From Nitrospira sp. (GTDB taxonomy: Bacteria; Nitrospirota; Nitrospiria; Nitrospirales; Nitrospiraceae), in contig CP092079.1 of NCBI GenBank assembly GCA_022226955.1, positions 2,507,043 through 2,571,042 of the forward strand: a stretch of DNA of 64,000 bases, read 5' to 3'. Every line of letters starts with the position of its first letter. The stretch's first letter is position 1. This document shows positions 52,157 through 61,903 of this stretch, piece after piece. The notes beneath the pieces were generated by a model, which saw only the letters and a program-made list of their open reading frames with translations, was not told the DNA's origin and ran no database searches. A program made the translations under genes and the position numbers.

Positions 52157-53488
52157 TCATCCCTCCATCACGTTCATTACGAGGCCCGTCAACGGTTTCG
52201 GGAAGAAGTAAGTGGACTTGTGCGGCATCCGTTCGCCCGCTGTGGCCACGTCCTTGACCTCGCTCACCTTGGTGGCGTTCAAGAGCAGCGCTCCTGTGCC
52301 GGTGCCGTTCGCGGCCCAGTCCAGAGCATCGTGGTCGTCCTTTGTATAGAGAATGGCTTCCTGTTCCTGTTGCGTCGGACAGAGTTTGGCAACGACCAAC
52401 TGTTGCAAGAGCGAGACATCCAGCTTGGTACGGGGCGACGCGCTGGCCGGTGGGCGATGCGCGGCTTTCAGGGCCAAGGTCAGATAGGTATCGCGCCCCT
52501 TGAGTGCCAGCCCGAACATCGGGGTTGTCCGTCCTTGCGTGCGCATGGCGTCGATGAACTGTGCGCGAACCGTGGCTTGCGTCTGAGCCGTAAATGGATA
52601 TTCTCGCAGGTCGAAGGTATCGGCAAAGAGCGCCTTCACCTGATCGAACGAAGGCAATGGCGTCGTTGTCACTCGGTGGGTGGGCAACACGGTCAGTCCT
52701 GGGTCTTCGATCGGAGTGAGGAGCATGAGGACGCTATCATAGGGCTGCAAGCCCTGAGCGTTTCCCGTTTGGCCGGCCTGTTGACGGCGCAGCTTTTGGT
52801 AGTTCAGCGCCGTTTCGTACCGGTGGTGGCCGTCGGCGATGAAGATGGGCTTGCTGGCCATGGCCGCCACGACTTTTTGGGTGATGGCCGGATCCGAGAT
52901 AGCCCAGAGGCGCTGTTCAAACCCAACGTCATCGCGGAATTCCACCGCAGGCGCCATCGATTTTGCCGCCTGCGCCAGGGCCGAGAGGATGGTGTCCTGA
53001 GGGTCTGAATAAAGCGACCAGATCGGGCTGAAGTTCGCGCGGCAGGCTTCCATGAGGTTCAAGCGGTCGGTTTTGGCGGCGGCGCGGGTGTTTTCGTGCG
53101 GATAGATGGCTCCGGTGCCGAACTCTTCCAGCTTGAATGTCGCAATGAAGCCGCGCAGTGTTTTTCGCGGACCGTTGGGATCGGCTCCGGGCGGAACATA
53201 TTCAATCGTATGGTAGTAAATCGTCGGGTGAGAATCGCGTTTCAACGCTCCTGACTGCATCCATTGCGAGAGCGTAGCCCCGGCTCTGGTGTAGCGGTTA
53301 TTGGCCGGACCGTCGCCGACTTGGTCCATTCCCAGTTCCAGGCGAATGACATTGTGCGGATTCCGGTCGTAGAGGGCTTTCTGGCCGGCTGCGTCGATGA
53401 TGTCGTAGGGCGGCGCGGCGACGTCGCGCGCCGCACCGGCAATGGCGGCGTCGTAGCGCACACCGCGAAAGGGGACAATCTGGGCCAT
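52157..53488 (-). CDS. DUF1015-family protein
   Basis: 443 residues. Recognised by VPFRGVRYD, DVAAPPYDIID, NPHNVIRLELG, RGFIATFKLEEFGTGAIYPHENTRAAAKTDRLNLMEACRANFSPIW and the conserved IADGHHRYETALNYQ near residue 218. The ADGHHR motif suggests a hydrolase or kinase-like active site, and family members are sometimes linked to serine metabolism (SerK-like). That role is only a family-level hint. It is co-directional with the upstream polyprenyl synthase and the downstream regulator, with gaps of about 100-130 bases. Confidence 0.82.
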   Translation of the reverse strand: MAQIVPFRGVRYDAAIAGAARDVAAPPYDIIDAAGQKALYDRNPHNVIRLELGMDQVGDGPANNRYTRAGATLSQWMQSGALKRDSHPTIYYHTIEYVPPGADPNGPRKTLRGFIATFKLEEFGTGAIYPHENTRAAAKTDRLNLMEACRANFSPIWSLYSDPQDTILSALAQAAKSMAPAVEFRDDVGFEQRLWAISDPAITQKVVAAMASKPIFIADGHHRYETALNYQKLRRQQAGQTGNAQGLQPYDSVLMLLTPIEDPGLTVLPTHRVTTTPLPSFDQVKALFADTFDLREYPFTAQTQATVRAQFIDAMRTQGRTTPMFGLALKGRDTYLTLALKAAHRPPASASPRTKLDVSLLQQLVVAKLCPTQQEQEAILYTKDDHDALDWAANGTGTGALLLNATKVSEVKDVATAGERMPHKSTYFFPKPLTGLVMNVMEG

Positions 53489-53622
53489 AATAATGTCGTG
53501 CTCCTGTGAAAGATGGTCGAAGGAACCGGTGCGACTGGAAAGGCGCGTGCTCGCGACGTCCGGCTCACGACAGGTCTTCTCGCCGATACGATGACGGGGA
53601 TAACGAGCGGCGCGAGGACCGG

Positions 53623-54627
53623 CTATCGGTCGCGGGTAATCATATAGTCGGCGGCGACGATCAGAGCCCGGCGGGCCGACGAGTCCTCAAAGGCGTCAAG
53701 TTCGTGCTGCGCCGCGGCAATGTAGGTTTTGGCTCGCTCCATTGCATAGGCCAGCGATCCCGCATCCTGCATCAATCTCAGGATTCGTTCGAGATCTTCA
53801 GGGCTCAGGGTGCGGGTTTCCATCCGGTCCTTAATCATGTTCCGGTCCGGTTCGCTGCAATGGTCGAGCAGATGAAGCAAAGGCAGCGTCGCTTTGCCTT
53901 GCCGCAAGTCTTGCCCAAGCGTTTTCCCTAAACGCTGGCCGTCGGCATTGTAATCGAGTGTGTCGTCGGCCACCTGGAAGGCGATGCCCAGATATTGGCC
54001 GAAGCGGAACAGGGCCGCCTGTTTTTCTTCCGAGGCATCGGCCAGGATGGCGCCCATGCGGCATGCGGCGGCGATCAGACCGGCGGTCTTATGTTCGACG
54101 ATCTTGATGTAGTCGGATTCCGGCATTGATGGGTTGCCGTTGTAATAGAGCTGAAGGACTTCGCCTTCCGCCATCTTTGTGCAGGCTTCGGCCAGGACCT
54201 CGTTCATGCCGTGGCTGCGAAACTCCACGATTTGCGCCATGGCTTTGGAGTAGAGATAGTCGCCGACGAGGATGCTGATCTGATTGCCCCAAACTTTTCT
54301 GGCGGTGCTGCGGCTCCGGCGGATATCGGCTTCGTCGACCACATCGTCATGGAGCAGCGTGGCGGTGTGGATAAATTCGATGAGGCTGCCGAGTTGATGA
54401 TGGTCGCGGCCGGCATAGCCGCAGAGACGAGCGGAGAGCAGCAGTAAGAGCGGGCGGACGCGTTTGCCTCCGCTGCTCAGAATATGGGCGGCAACAGTAT
54501 TGACAAGGGTGACGCTGGAATCGAGGTTCTGACGGACCTGACGTTCGACGCCGTCCAGTTCAGCGCGATAGGCTTCCCAGACGTCTGCCATGCTGTTGAT
54601 GGTCGAGGTGCTGGGTCCGTTCGACAT
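53623..54627 (-). CDS. ispB: Trans-polyprenyl diphosphate synthase (octaprenyl-type)
   Basis: 334 residues. All-helical prenyltransferase with GGKRVRPLLLLL, the first aspartate motif LLHDDVVDEADIRRS (DDxxD), KAMAQIVEFRSHGMNEV and the second motif AFQVADDTLDYNADG (DDxxD). It extends allylic diphosphates with IPP to make the quinone side chain. Exact chain length is not predictable here. The start is uncertain: ATG at 54627 versus 54591. It is divergent from gltB, with a promoter-like sequence at its own start. Confidence 0.88.
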   Translation of the reverse strand: MSNGPSTSTINSMADVWEAYRAELDGVERQVRQNLDSSVTLVNTVAAHILSSGGKRVRPLLLLLSARLCGYAGRDHHQLGSLIEFIHTATLLHDDVVDEADIRRSRSTARKVWGNQISILVGDYLYSKAMAQIVEFRSHGMNEVLAEACTKMAEGEVLQLYYNGNPSMPESDYIKIVEHKTAGLIAAACRMGAILADASEEKQAALFRFGQYLGIAFQVADDTLDYNADGQRLGKTLGQDLRQGKATLPLLHLLDHCSEPDRNMIKDRMETRTLSPEDLERILRLMQDAGSLAYAMERAKTYIAAAQHELDAFEDSSARRALIVAADYMITRDR

Positions 54628-54634
54628 GCCGCGG

Positions 54635-54664
54635 ATGGTAGGGCAGTGGAGTAAACAAAGTCAA
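54635..54664 (-). promoter_or_regulatory. Candidate promoter for the polyprenyl synthase gene
   Basis: Read leftward: TTGACT, an 18-base spacer, then TACCAT, ending seven bases before the ATG at 54627. If used, the transcript would be nearly leaderless. Weak -10. Confidence 0.3.
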
Positions 54665-54704
54665 GCAAGGCAAGCGAGTCTGACCGGGATCGGCCGGCGC
54701 AATC

Positions 54705-54734
54705 TTGACAGGGCGTGAGCCCATCCAGTAAGGT
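54705..54734 (+). promoter_or_regulatory. Candidate promoter for the leader ORF and gltB
   Basis: A perfect -35 TTGACA (54705-54710) with an 18-base spacer to TAAGGT (54729-54734). The -10 is poor. It would give a leader of about 120 bases before the 58-codon ORF that precedes gltB. Confidence 0.3.
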
Positions 54735-54864
54735 GCAGTGCAGAAAATAATGAGAGAAAGAACGACGATAAAACGACACGATATCGCGTGCTTGCCTCTA
54801 GTATGCGCGAGTGGTCGCTGACCGCGACGCCATCACCTTATTTCTCTAGCAACACGAGATTGTC

Positions 54865-55041
54865 ATGATGCGGATACCCGGGCTTCCACCGAAGCAAGGC
54901 CTCTATGACACTGAACAGGAAAAGGATTCCTGCGCGGTGGGGTTTGTTTTGAATTTGAATGCTCAGCAGTCCCATTCCGTTCGGCGTCCTGGCTCCACGA
55001 ATTCCAGTTGTCAGATGTACCATGGTGAGAAGAAGCGATGA
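54865..55041 (+). CDS. 58-codon leader ORF duplicating the GltB N-terminus, coupled to gltB
   Basis: Starts ATGATG and encodes [15 protein letters not shown], then [21 protein letters not shown], nearly the same as the first 38 residues of GltB. It then diverges to an unrelated tail ending [10 protein letters not shown]. The stop TGA (55039-55041) overlaps the gltB ATG (55038), so translation can pass directly from one to the other. GAGAAG lies just upstream. The GltB propeptide, the nucleophile-cysteine position and the following strand are all kept. The codons differ from gltB at many silent sites, so the copy is old or selected. It may be a remnant of a paralogue or a functional leader peptide. 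Confidence 0.7.
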   Translation: MMRIPGLPPKQGLYDTEQEKDSCAVGFVLNLNAQQSHSVRRPGSTNSSCQMYHGEKKR

Positions 55042-58000
55042 TGATTCCAGGGCTGCCACCAAAACAAGGCTTGTACGATCCCGCCCAGGAAAAGGATTCC
55101 TGCGGGGTGGGGTTTGTCGTCAATATTCAAGGCCAGAAATCCCACACCATTGTGCAGCAAGGCCTGCAAATTCTAGAAAACCTGACCCATCGCGGGGCGC
55201 AGGGGTACGATCCGTACACCGGCGATGGCGCGGGTATTCTCCTCCAGGTGCCGCATGAATTTTTGAAGCGCGCGGCTGGCGACATTGGGATAACGTTGCC
55301 GAATGCCGGCGAGTATGGCGTGGGCATGGTGTTCCTGCCGCCTCAGGCCGACCGGCGGCAGCAGTGCGAGCGGTTGTTTGCGAACATGATTGCCGAGGAA
55401 GGCTTGCGGCTGCTGGGCTGGCGCGATGTGCCGGTGAAGAGCGATGCCATTGGGTCGGTGGCCCGCAGCACCGAGCCGTTCATGCGGCAGATCTTTATTG
55501 CCCGCGATGTGCTCAATGAAGCGCAGTTCGAGCGGAAGCTCTATGTGGTGCGTAAGCGAGTCGAGACTGCTGTGGGCCAGTCGGCCATCCAGGGGCGCGA
55601 GTATTTTTATATCCCCAGTTTGTCGGCGAATACGATCGTCTATAAGGGGTTGCTGCTGCCTCATCAGATGTCGGCCTATTATCAGGACCTCAAAGACGAG
55701 AGCCTGACAAGCGCGCTGGCGCTGGTCCACTCGCGTTTCAGCACCAATACCTTCCCAACCTGGCCGCTGGCCCATCCCTATCGCTACATGTGCCACAACG
55801 GCGAGATCAATACGCTCAAGGGCAATGTGAATTGGATGCGCGCCCGCCAGGGCCGGCTCAATTCCGATCTGTTCGGCAAGGATCTCGAAAAGCTCTATCC
55901 GATCGTGTCCGAACAACAGAGCGACTCGGCTTGTTTGGACAATGCCATCGAGTTCTTGACCATGGGTGGGCGCTCGCTGCCGCACGTCATGATGATGCTC
56001 ATCCCCGAGCCCTGGGTGGCCAATCCGCAGATGAATCTCGATCGTCGGGGGTTCTACGAATATCACGCCGCGATGCAGGAGCCATGGGACGGTCCCGCGG
56101 CGGTCTGCTTTACGGACGGCAAGTTGATCGGCGCCACGCTGGATCGGAACGGCCTGCGGCCCTGCCGCTACCTCGTGACCACCGACGGCGTCGTGGTGCT
56201 CGCGTCGGAAGCCGGGGTGTTGCCGATAGAGACGCACAAGATCCGGCAGAAGGGCCGGCTCATGCCGGGCCGCATGTTCCTGATCGATACGGTCCAGGGG
56301 CGGTTTATCGACGACGAGGAAGTGAAAGCCGAGATCGTCAGCCGCAAACCCTATCGCTCGTGGGTCACGCAATACCGGATTTCGCTGGATGAATTGCCGG
56401 ATCCGTTGAACGTGCCGCAGCCGGACCATCCCACCACGCGTCAGCGGCAGCAGGCATTCGGCTATACAGTCGAAGAGTTGAAGATGGTCCTCACGCCGAT
56501 GGTGGTGAACGGGGAAGAAGCCACGTCCTCGATGGGCACGGATACGCCCTTGGCGGTCTTGTCCGACCGGCCGCAGCTGCTCTTCAAGTATTTCAAGCAA
56601 CTCTTTGCGCAGGTCACGAACCCGCCGATCGATCCGATCCGCGAAGAACTGGTCATGTCGCTCACGACCAGCATCGGACCCAAGCCGAACTTGATGGATG
56701 AGAATCCGGAATCCTGCCGGCGCATCCGCGTGAAGCAGCCGATTCTGACGAATGCCGATCTGCAAAAGATCCGCGAGATCGCCGATCCCCATTTCAAGAG
56801 CAAAACGCTGCGGATGCTCTTCCGTGTCGCCGAAGGGCCGGAAGGATTGGGCGCGGCGGTGGACGATCTCTGCCAGCAGGCGTCTCAGGCGATCAAGGAA
56901 GGGTACACGTTCTTGATCCTCAGCGACCGTGGCGTGAATGAAGAGTGGGCGCCGATTCCAAGCCTGCTCGGCGTGGCCGCCGTCCATCACCATCTCGTGC
57001 GCGAGTGCACCAGAACGGAAGTCGGGCTAATCGTTGAAAGCGGCGAACCGCGCGACGTGCATCACTTTGCCTGTCTCATCGGGTATGGCGCCGGGACCGT
57101 GAATCCCTATCTTGTGTTCGAATCGCTGGTGGACATGGAGCGCGACGGTTATCTGCCGGAAGGCCTCGATGCCCAAACTGCCGAGGGGAAATTCGTCAAA
57201 GCCATCAATAAGGGCCTGCTGAAAGTCTTTTCGAAGATGGGAATCTCCACGGTGCAGTCCTACTGCGGCGCGCAGATTTTCGAAGCGATCGGTTTGAACC
57301 AAGCCGTGATCGGCCGCTACTTCACCGGGACGCCGTCCCGGGTCGAAGGCATCGGCATTCGGGAGATCGGCGAAGAAACGTTGCGGCGGCATAAGCTGGC
57401 CTATGAGCCGGCGCCGATCAGGCAGCTGGATTTCGGCGGGGAAATCCATTATCGGATTCAAGGCGAGCATCACAACTGGAATCCGGACACGATCTACAAG
57501 TTGCAGCATGCGACGCGGAGCAATGACCCCAAGACGTTCGCCGAGTTTTCCCAACTCGTGAATGATGAGAGCAAGCGGCGCTCGAACTTGCGCGGGCTGC
57601 TCGACTTCAAGTTTTTGCCTGAGCCGATTGCCATCGATGAAGTGGAACCGGCGAAAGAGATCGTAAAGCGGTTTACAACCGGCGCCATGTCGTTCGGGTC
57701 GATCAGCAAGGAAGCGCACGAGACTTTGGCCATCGCGATGAACCGGCTCGGCGCGAAGAGCAATACCGGGGAAGGCGGCGAAGATCCAGAACGATTCAAG
57801 CCGCTGACGAACGGCGATTCCAAGAACAGCTATATCAAGCAGGTGGCCTCGGCGCGATTCGGCGTGACCAGCCACTATCTGGTGAACGCGAAAGAACTGC
57901 AAATCAAGATGGCGCAGGGCGCGAAGCCAGGCGAAGGCGGGCAACTGCCAGGCCACAAGGTCGATGAGAACATCGCCAAGTTCCGCTACGCGACGCCGGG

Positions 58001-59555
58001 CGTGCAGTTGATTTCGCCGCCGCCGCATCACGATATTTATTCCATCGAAGATCTGGCGCAGCTGATTTTCGACCTCAAGAACGCCAATCCTGAGGCGGCG
58101 GTCTCTGTGAAGCTGGTGTCGGAAGTCGGCGTCGGCACGGTCGCGGCGGGCGTGGCCAAGGCGCATGCCGACAAGGTGCTCATCAGCGGCGATTCCGGGG
58201 GAACCGGCGCCTCGCCGCTGTCGTCGATCAAGTATGCCGGCGGGCCTTGGGAGCTGGGACTGGCGGAAACGCATCAGACGCTGGTGTTGAACAATCTGCG
58301 CGGGCGGATTCGCGTGGAGACCGACGGGCAGATGAAGACGGGCCGGGATGTCGCCATCGCGGCGCTGCTGGGGGCGGAAGAGTACGGCTTCGCCACGGCG
58401 CCGTTGATTATCGAAGGCTGCATCATGATGCGGAAGTGCCATCTCAACACCTGCCCGGTGGGCATCGCGACGCAGGATCCGGAGCTTCGCAAAAAGTTCA
58501 ACGGCCAGCCGGAGCATATCGTCAATTTCTTCTTCTTCATCGCCGAAGAACTCAGGCAGATCATGGCGAAGCTGGGGTTCCGGACGATCAACGAGATGGT
58601 CGGCCGTGTCGATAAGCTCAAAGTGCAAAAGGCCATCGACCATTGGAAGGCCAAGGGGCTCGATGTGACGCCGCTGCTGGTGGCGCCGGACGTCGCGGCG
58701 GACGTGCCGCGCTATTGTGTGCAGAAGCAGGATCACGGACTGGCCGATGCGCTGGACAATCGGTTGATTGAGCTGTGCAAGCCGGCGCTGGACCACGGTG
58801 AAAAAGTGGTCTTGGATCTGCCGATCCGCAACGTGAACCGGACGGTCGGCACGATGTTGTCGAGCCGCATTGCGAAAAAATACGGGCTGGAGGGACTGCC
58901 GCCCGACACCATCTCCATCAAGTTCAACGGCTCCGCCGGGCAGTCGTTCGGCGCCTTCCTCTCGCGCGGCATTACGCTGACGCTTGAGGGCGAATCGAAC
59001 GACTATATCGGCAAGGGATTGTCGGGCGGCAAGATCATCGTCTTCCCGCCGAAGAGCGCGATTTATACTCCCGAGGAAACGATTCTGGTCGGGAATACCT
59101 CGCTTTATGGCGCCACGCAAGGCGAGGCCTATTTCTACGGCATGGCGGGCGAGCGCTTTGCCGTGCGGAACAGCGGCGTGCGGGCCGTCGTGGAAGGCAC
59201 CGGCGATCACGGGTGCGAATACATGACCGGCGGTGTCGTGGTCGTGCTCGGGCGCACTGGGCGGAATTTCGCCGCCGGGATGTCGGGCGGGGTGGCGTTT
59301 GTGCTGGACGAATTAGGCAAGTTCCCGGCGCGCTGCAATACCGGCATGGTCGAGTTGGAGAAAGTCACGGCCGCCGAAGACAAGAAACTGTTGCACGAAA
59401 TGATTACGGCGCACTTCATGTGCACTGGCAGCCGGAACGCGAAGCGCATCCTCGATGCATGGGACACGATGCTGCCGAAGTTCGCGAAGGTCATGCCGGT
59501 GGATTACAAGCGTGTGCTGGAAGAGCGGAAGAAAAAAGCGGCGGCGAGCAAGTAG
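55038..59555 (+). CDS. gltB: Glutamate synthase (GOGAT) large subunit
   Basis: 1505 residues, full length. The class II glutaminase domain begins after a propeptide of about 21 residues, with the nucleophile Cys22 in KDSCGVGFV. The central domain and FMN-binding domain follow ([79 protein letters not shown]). The 3Fe-4S site has cysteines in [17 protein letters not shown]. The C-terminal beta-helix contains [22 protein letters not shown]. It transfers the glutamine amide to 2-oxoglutarate. gltD follows 15 bases downstream. The start overlaps a leader ORF resembling its own N-terminus. Confidence 0.96.
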   Translation: MMIPGLPPKQGLYDPAQEKDSCGVGFVVNIQGQKSHTIVQQGLQILENLTHRGAQGYDPYTGDGAGILLQVPHEFLKRAAGDIGITLPNAGEYGVGMVFLPPQADRRQQCERLFANMIAEEGLRLLGWRDVPVKSDAIGSVARSTEPFMRQIFIARDVLNEAQFERKLYVVRKRVETAVGQSAIQGREYFYIPSLSANTIVYKGLLLPHQMSAYYQDLKDESLTSALALVHSRFSTNTFPTWPLAHPYRYMCHNGEINTLKGNVNWMRARQGRLNSDLFGKDLEKLYPIVSEQQSDSACLDNAIEFLTMGGRSLPHVMMMLIPEPWVANPQMNLDRRGFYEYHAAMQEPWDGPAAVCFTDGKLIGATLDRNGLRPCRYLVTTDGVVVLASEAGVLPIETHKIRQKGRLMPGRMFLIDTVQGRFIDDEEVKAEIVSRKPYRSWVTQYRISLDELPDPLNVPQPDHPTTRQRQQAFGYTVEELKMVLTPMVVNGEEATSSMGTDTPLAVLSDRPQLLFKYFKQLFAQVTNPPIDPIREELVMSLTTSIGPKPNLMDENPESCRRIRVKQPILTNADLQKIREIADPHFKSKTLRMLFRVAEGPEGLGAAVDDLCQQASQAIKEGYTFLILSDRGVNEEWAPIPSLLGVAAVHHHLVRECTRTEVGLIVESGEPRDVHHFACLIGYGAGTVNPYLVFESLVDMERDGYLPEGLDAQTAEGKFVKAINKGLLKVFSKMGISTVQSYCGAQIFEAIGLNQAVIGRYFTGTPSRVEGIGIREIGEETLRRHKLAYEPAPIRQLDFGGEIHYRIQGEHHNWNPDTIYKLQHATRSNDPKTFAEFSQLVNDESKRRSNLRGLLDFKFLPEPIAIDEVEPAKEIVKRFTTGAMSFGSISKEAHETLAIAMNRLGAKSNTGEGGEDPERFKPLTNGDSKNSYIKQVASARFGVTSHYLVNAKELQIKMAQGAKPGEGGQLPGHKVDENIAKFRYATPGVQLISPPPHHDIYSIEDLAQLIFDLKNANPEAAVSVKLVSEVGVGTVAAGVAKAHADKVLISGDSGGTGASPLSSIKYAGGPWELGLAETHQTLVLNNLRGRIRVETDGQMKTGRDVAIAALLGAEEYGFATAPLIIEGCIMMRKCHLNTCPVGIATQDPELRKKFNGQPEHIVNFFFFIAEELRQIMAKLGFRTINEMVGRVDKLKVQKAIDHWKAKGLDVTPLLVAPDVAADVPRYCVQKQDHGLADALDNRLIELCKPALDHGEKVVLDLPIRNVNRTVGTMLSSRIAKKYGLEGLPPDTISIKFNGSAGQSFGAFLSRGITLTLEGESNDYIGKGLSGGKIIVFPPKSAIYTPEETILVGNTSLYGATQGEAYFYGMAGERFAVRNSGVRAVVEGTGDHGCEYMTGGVVVVLGRTGRNFAAGMSGGVAFVLDELGKFPARCNTGMVELEKVTAAEDKKLLHEMITAHFMCTGSRNAKRILDAWDTMLPKFAKVMPVDYKRVLEERKKKAAASK

Positions 59556-59570
59556 AAGGATACACAGGGA

Positions 59571-61007
59571 ATGGGCGATCCAAAAGGTTTCATGAAATAT
59601 GCCCGCGAGGGCCCCAAGCGGAAGCCGGTCGAGCTGCGCGTGCTCGACTGGAAGGAAATGTACGAGCCCATTGCCGAGGACAAGCTCAAGATTCAAGGCG
59701 CGCGCTGCATGGATTGCGGGGTGCCGTTTTGCCAGGGCACGACCGGCTGCCCGGTGGTGAACCTGATTCCCGAGTGGAACGATCTTGTCTACCGCGGCCG
59801 CTGGAAAGACGCGCTCAAGGCGCTGCACACCACGAACAATTTCCCTGAATTCACCGGCCGGCTCTGCCCGGCTCCCTGCGAAGGCGCCTGTGTGCTCGGG
59901 ATCAACGAAAATCCGGTCTCGATCCGCGTGCTGGAATGGAACATTATCGACCGGGGTTTCAATGAAGGCTATGTCGAGCCGATTCTCCCGGTAGTCAAAA
60001 CCGGAAAGACGGTTGCCATTGTCGGGTCCGGCCCCTCCGGCTTAGCAGCCGCGCAGCAACTTGCGCGCGCTGGCCATACGGTCACGGTGTTCGAGAAATC
60101 CGACCGTATTGGCGGCTTGCTCCGCTACGGCATCCCCGATTTTAAAATGGAAAAGTGGGTCATTGACCGGCGGCTGGAGCAGATGAAGGCCGAAGGCGTC
60201 GAATTTAAGACCGGCGTCGCCATCGGGAACGATCTCACTGGCGAACAATTGCGCCAGCAGTTCGATGCCGTGGGATTGACCATGGGCGCCGAGCAGGCGC
60301 GCGAGCTGCCGATTCCCGGCCGCGATCTCAAGGGTGTGCATCTCGCGATGGAATATCTCACCCAGCAGAACAAGCGGACGGCGGGCATTGCCATTACGGA
60401 TGAACCCATCACGGCCAAAGGCAAGCGGGTCATCGTCATCGGCGGCGGCGACACCGGTTCCGATTGCGTCGGCACGGCTCATCGGCAAGGCTGCGCGGAA
60501 GTCCGTCAGTTCGAGTTGCTGCCAGAGCCGCCTCCGTCCCGCGCGAGTTCCACCCCCTGGCCGCTCTGGCCGATGCAGTTGCGGACCTCGCATGCGCACG
60601 AAGAAGGCTGCGACCGGCAGTGGAGTATCTCGACGACGAAGTTCACCGGCCACAATGGCCATGTCACCAAGCTGCACGGGAATCGCGTGAAGTTCGAAGG
60701 CGGCAAGTTTATTCCAGTCTCCAACAGCGATTTCGAGATGGATGCGGATCTGGTGCTGCTCGCCATGGGCTTCACCGGCCCGGTGAAGAACGGCCTGCTC
60801 GACAGCCTCGGCGTGAAGTACGATCAGCGCGGGGCCGTGTCGGTGGATGAGAACTTCATGACCAGCCTCGACGGTGTTTTTGCCGGTGGCGACACCAAGC
60901 GCGGCGCCTCCCTCATCGTCTGGGCGATCACCGAAGGGCGCAGAATGGCGGCGGGGATCGATCGGTATCTGCAAGCGAATCGATCCGCGAAGCAGTCTGC
61001 TTCGTAA
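59571..61007 (+). CDS. gltD: Glutamate synthase small subunit
   Basis: 478 residues. The N-terminal cysteine-rich region (CMDCGVPFCQGTTGC and LCPAPCEGACVLG) holds 4Fe-4S clusters. The FAD site is VAIVGSGPSGLAAAQQL, and the pyridine-nucleotide site is VIVIGGGDTGSDCVGTAHRQG. The C-terminal second FAD motif is DGVFAGGDTKRGASLIVWAITEGR. It passes electrons from NAD(P)H to GltB. A lipoprotein gene follows after about 50 bases. Confidence 0.95.
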   Translation: MGDPKGFMKYAREGPKRKPVELRVLDWKEMYEPIAEDKLKIQGARCMDCGVPFCQGTTGCPVVNLIPEWNDLVYRGRWKDALKALHTTNNFPEFTGRLCPAPCEGACVLGINENPVSIRVLEWNIIDRGFNEGYVEPILPVVKTGKTVAIVGSGPSGLAAAQQLARAGHTVTVFEKSDRIGGLLRYGIPDFKMEKWVIDRRLEQMKAEGVEFKTGVAIGNDLTGEQLRQQFDAVGLTMGAEQARELPIPGRDLKGVHLAMEYLTQQNKRTAGIAITDEPITAKGKRVIVIGGGDTGSDCVGTAHRQGCAEVRQFELLPEPPPSRASSTPWPLWPMQLRTSHAHEEGCDRQWSISTTKFTGHNGHVTKLHGNRVKFEGGKFIPVSNSDFEMDADLVLLAMGFTGPVKNGLLDSLGVKYDQRGAVSVDENFMTSLDGVFAGGDTKRGASLIVWAITEGRRMAAGIDRYLQANRSAKQSAS

Positions 61008-61057
61008 CGCAGCCGTCCAGACAGCCGATCTTTTCTCGCTGGAGAATGGGGGAGGCG

Positions 61058-61804
61058 ATGGAACGACAAGCGAAGTATCTGTTCCTCTGTGTTGTCGCCT
61101 TTTCCTTCTCTGCTTGTGCCGGGACTCTTCCGGAGCCTAGACTCCAGGCCTACGTTCCATCCCCCACAATTCAAGCTGACGCGCTGGCCGTCCGGCGCAC
61201 GCCGCTTGATGTGGCGCTGGTAGTTATCAACGATGCAACGGGAAAAGATTCAGCGCCGCCGCTGTCCGGCGAGGAGCTCCGGCCTGTGCCGGAACTTTTC
61301 CGGATCCTGGTGGAGCGCGATCTTCCTGTCAAAGTCGTGCGAGAGACGCCGGTGCGCGTCGTGTCCGACCGCGCAGAAACAATCTCCTGGAAACAGATCG
61401 CCGGGGAACAGGGTGTCGAGACGCTGCTGTTCGCCGTTCTGTCGCACGTCGAACAGAGAAGTCAGGACAGCCTGTTGTTGGACGGGTCGCACGAAGGCGG
61501 CGGGGCAATGGGGACGGTGCTCGGTTCCGTGACGAGCGATTACGCGCTGGTGGAATTAGCCCTGCTGGATATGAAGGCCAACCAGGTGCTCGCCCGCGCC
61601 GAAGGGCGGGGATGGGCCACGCTCGAAGAGATCGACAGCGGACTGGCCTCCAACGTTTACCCGGCAATCCGGAAAGCGGGGCGACCACAGCGCTACTTCC
61701 CGCCGCGCGAGGACCCGGCTAAACGCGCCACGCTGCATTGGATAGCTGGAGAAGACGCGCTGGGCCAGGCGGTCGAGCACTTGAAAGAGAACTGGAGGCG
61801 GTAA
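61058..61804 (+). CDS. Predicted lipoprotein of unknown function
   Basis: 248 residues from the ATG at 61058, with GGAGG upstream (frame open to 61046). The signal peptide ends in a lipobox-like FSFSACAG, so it is probably an envelope lipoprotein. The mature part has an alternating strand/helix look, including TPLDVALVVINDAT, VPELFRILVERDLPVKVV and VTSDYALVELALLDMKANQVLARAEGRGWATLEEI. This loosely resembles GNA1162/CsgG-like periplasmic domains, but I cannot assign a family. It lies between gltD and a sugar ABC operon on the same strand. Confidence 0.72.
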   Translation: MERQAKYLFLCVVAFSFSACAGTLPEPRLQAYVPSPTIQADALAVRRTPLDVALVVINDATGKDSAPPLSGEELRPVPELFRILVERDLPVKVVRETPVRVVSDRAETISWKQIAGEQGVETLLFAVLSHVEQRSQDSLLLDGSHEGGGAMGTVLGSVTSDYALVELALLDMKANQVLARAEGRGWATLEEIDSGLASNVYPAIRKAGRPQRYFPPREDPAKRATLHWIAGEDALGQAVEHLKENWRR

Positions 61805-61903
61805 AGGTCATTAGATGTTCGGCTGCGACATCAAGCGTGGTGTCTCACTGTGTCGTTGCATGGCCGATGTGCTGTGTCGCGTGGAAACAAGGACGAGGAC
61901 GCG

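Noticed and set aside
52064-53008. 314-codon plus-strand frame opposite the DUF1015 gene
   Set aside because: The DUF1015 protein shows its conserved motifs on the minus strand. This is its complement.
57027-59210. 727-codon antisense frame inside gltB (and a 606-codon one at 55173-56993)
   Set aside because: They are shadow frames of a GC-rich, strongly biased coding strand. They are rich in Arg/His with no domain motifs, while gltB on the other strand is unmistakable.
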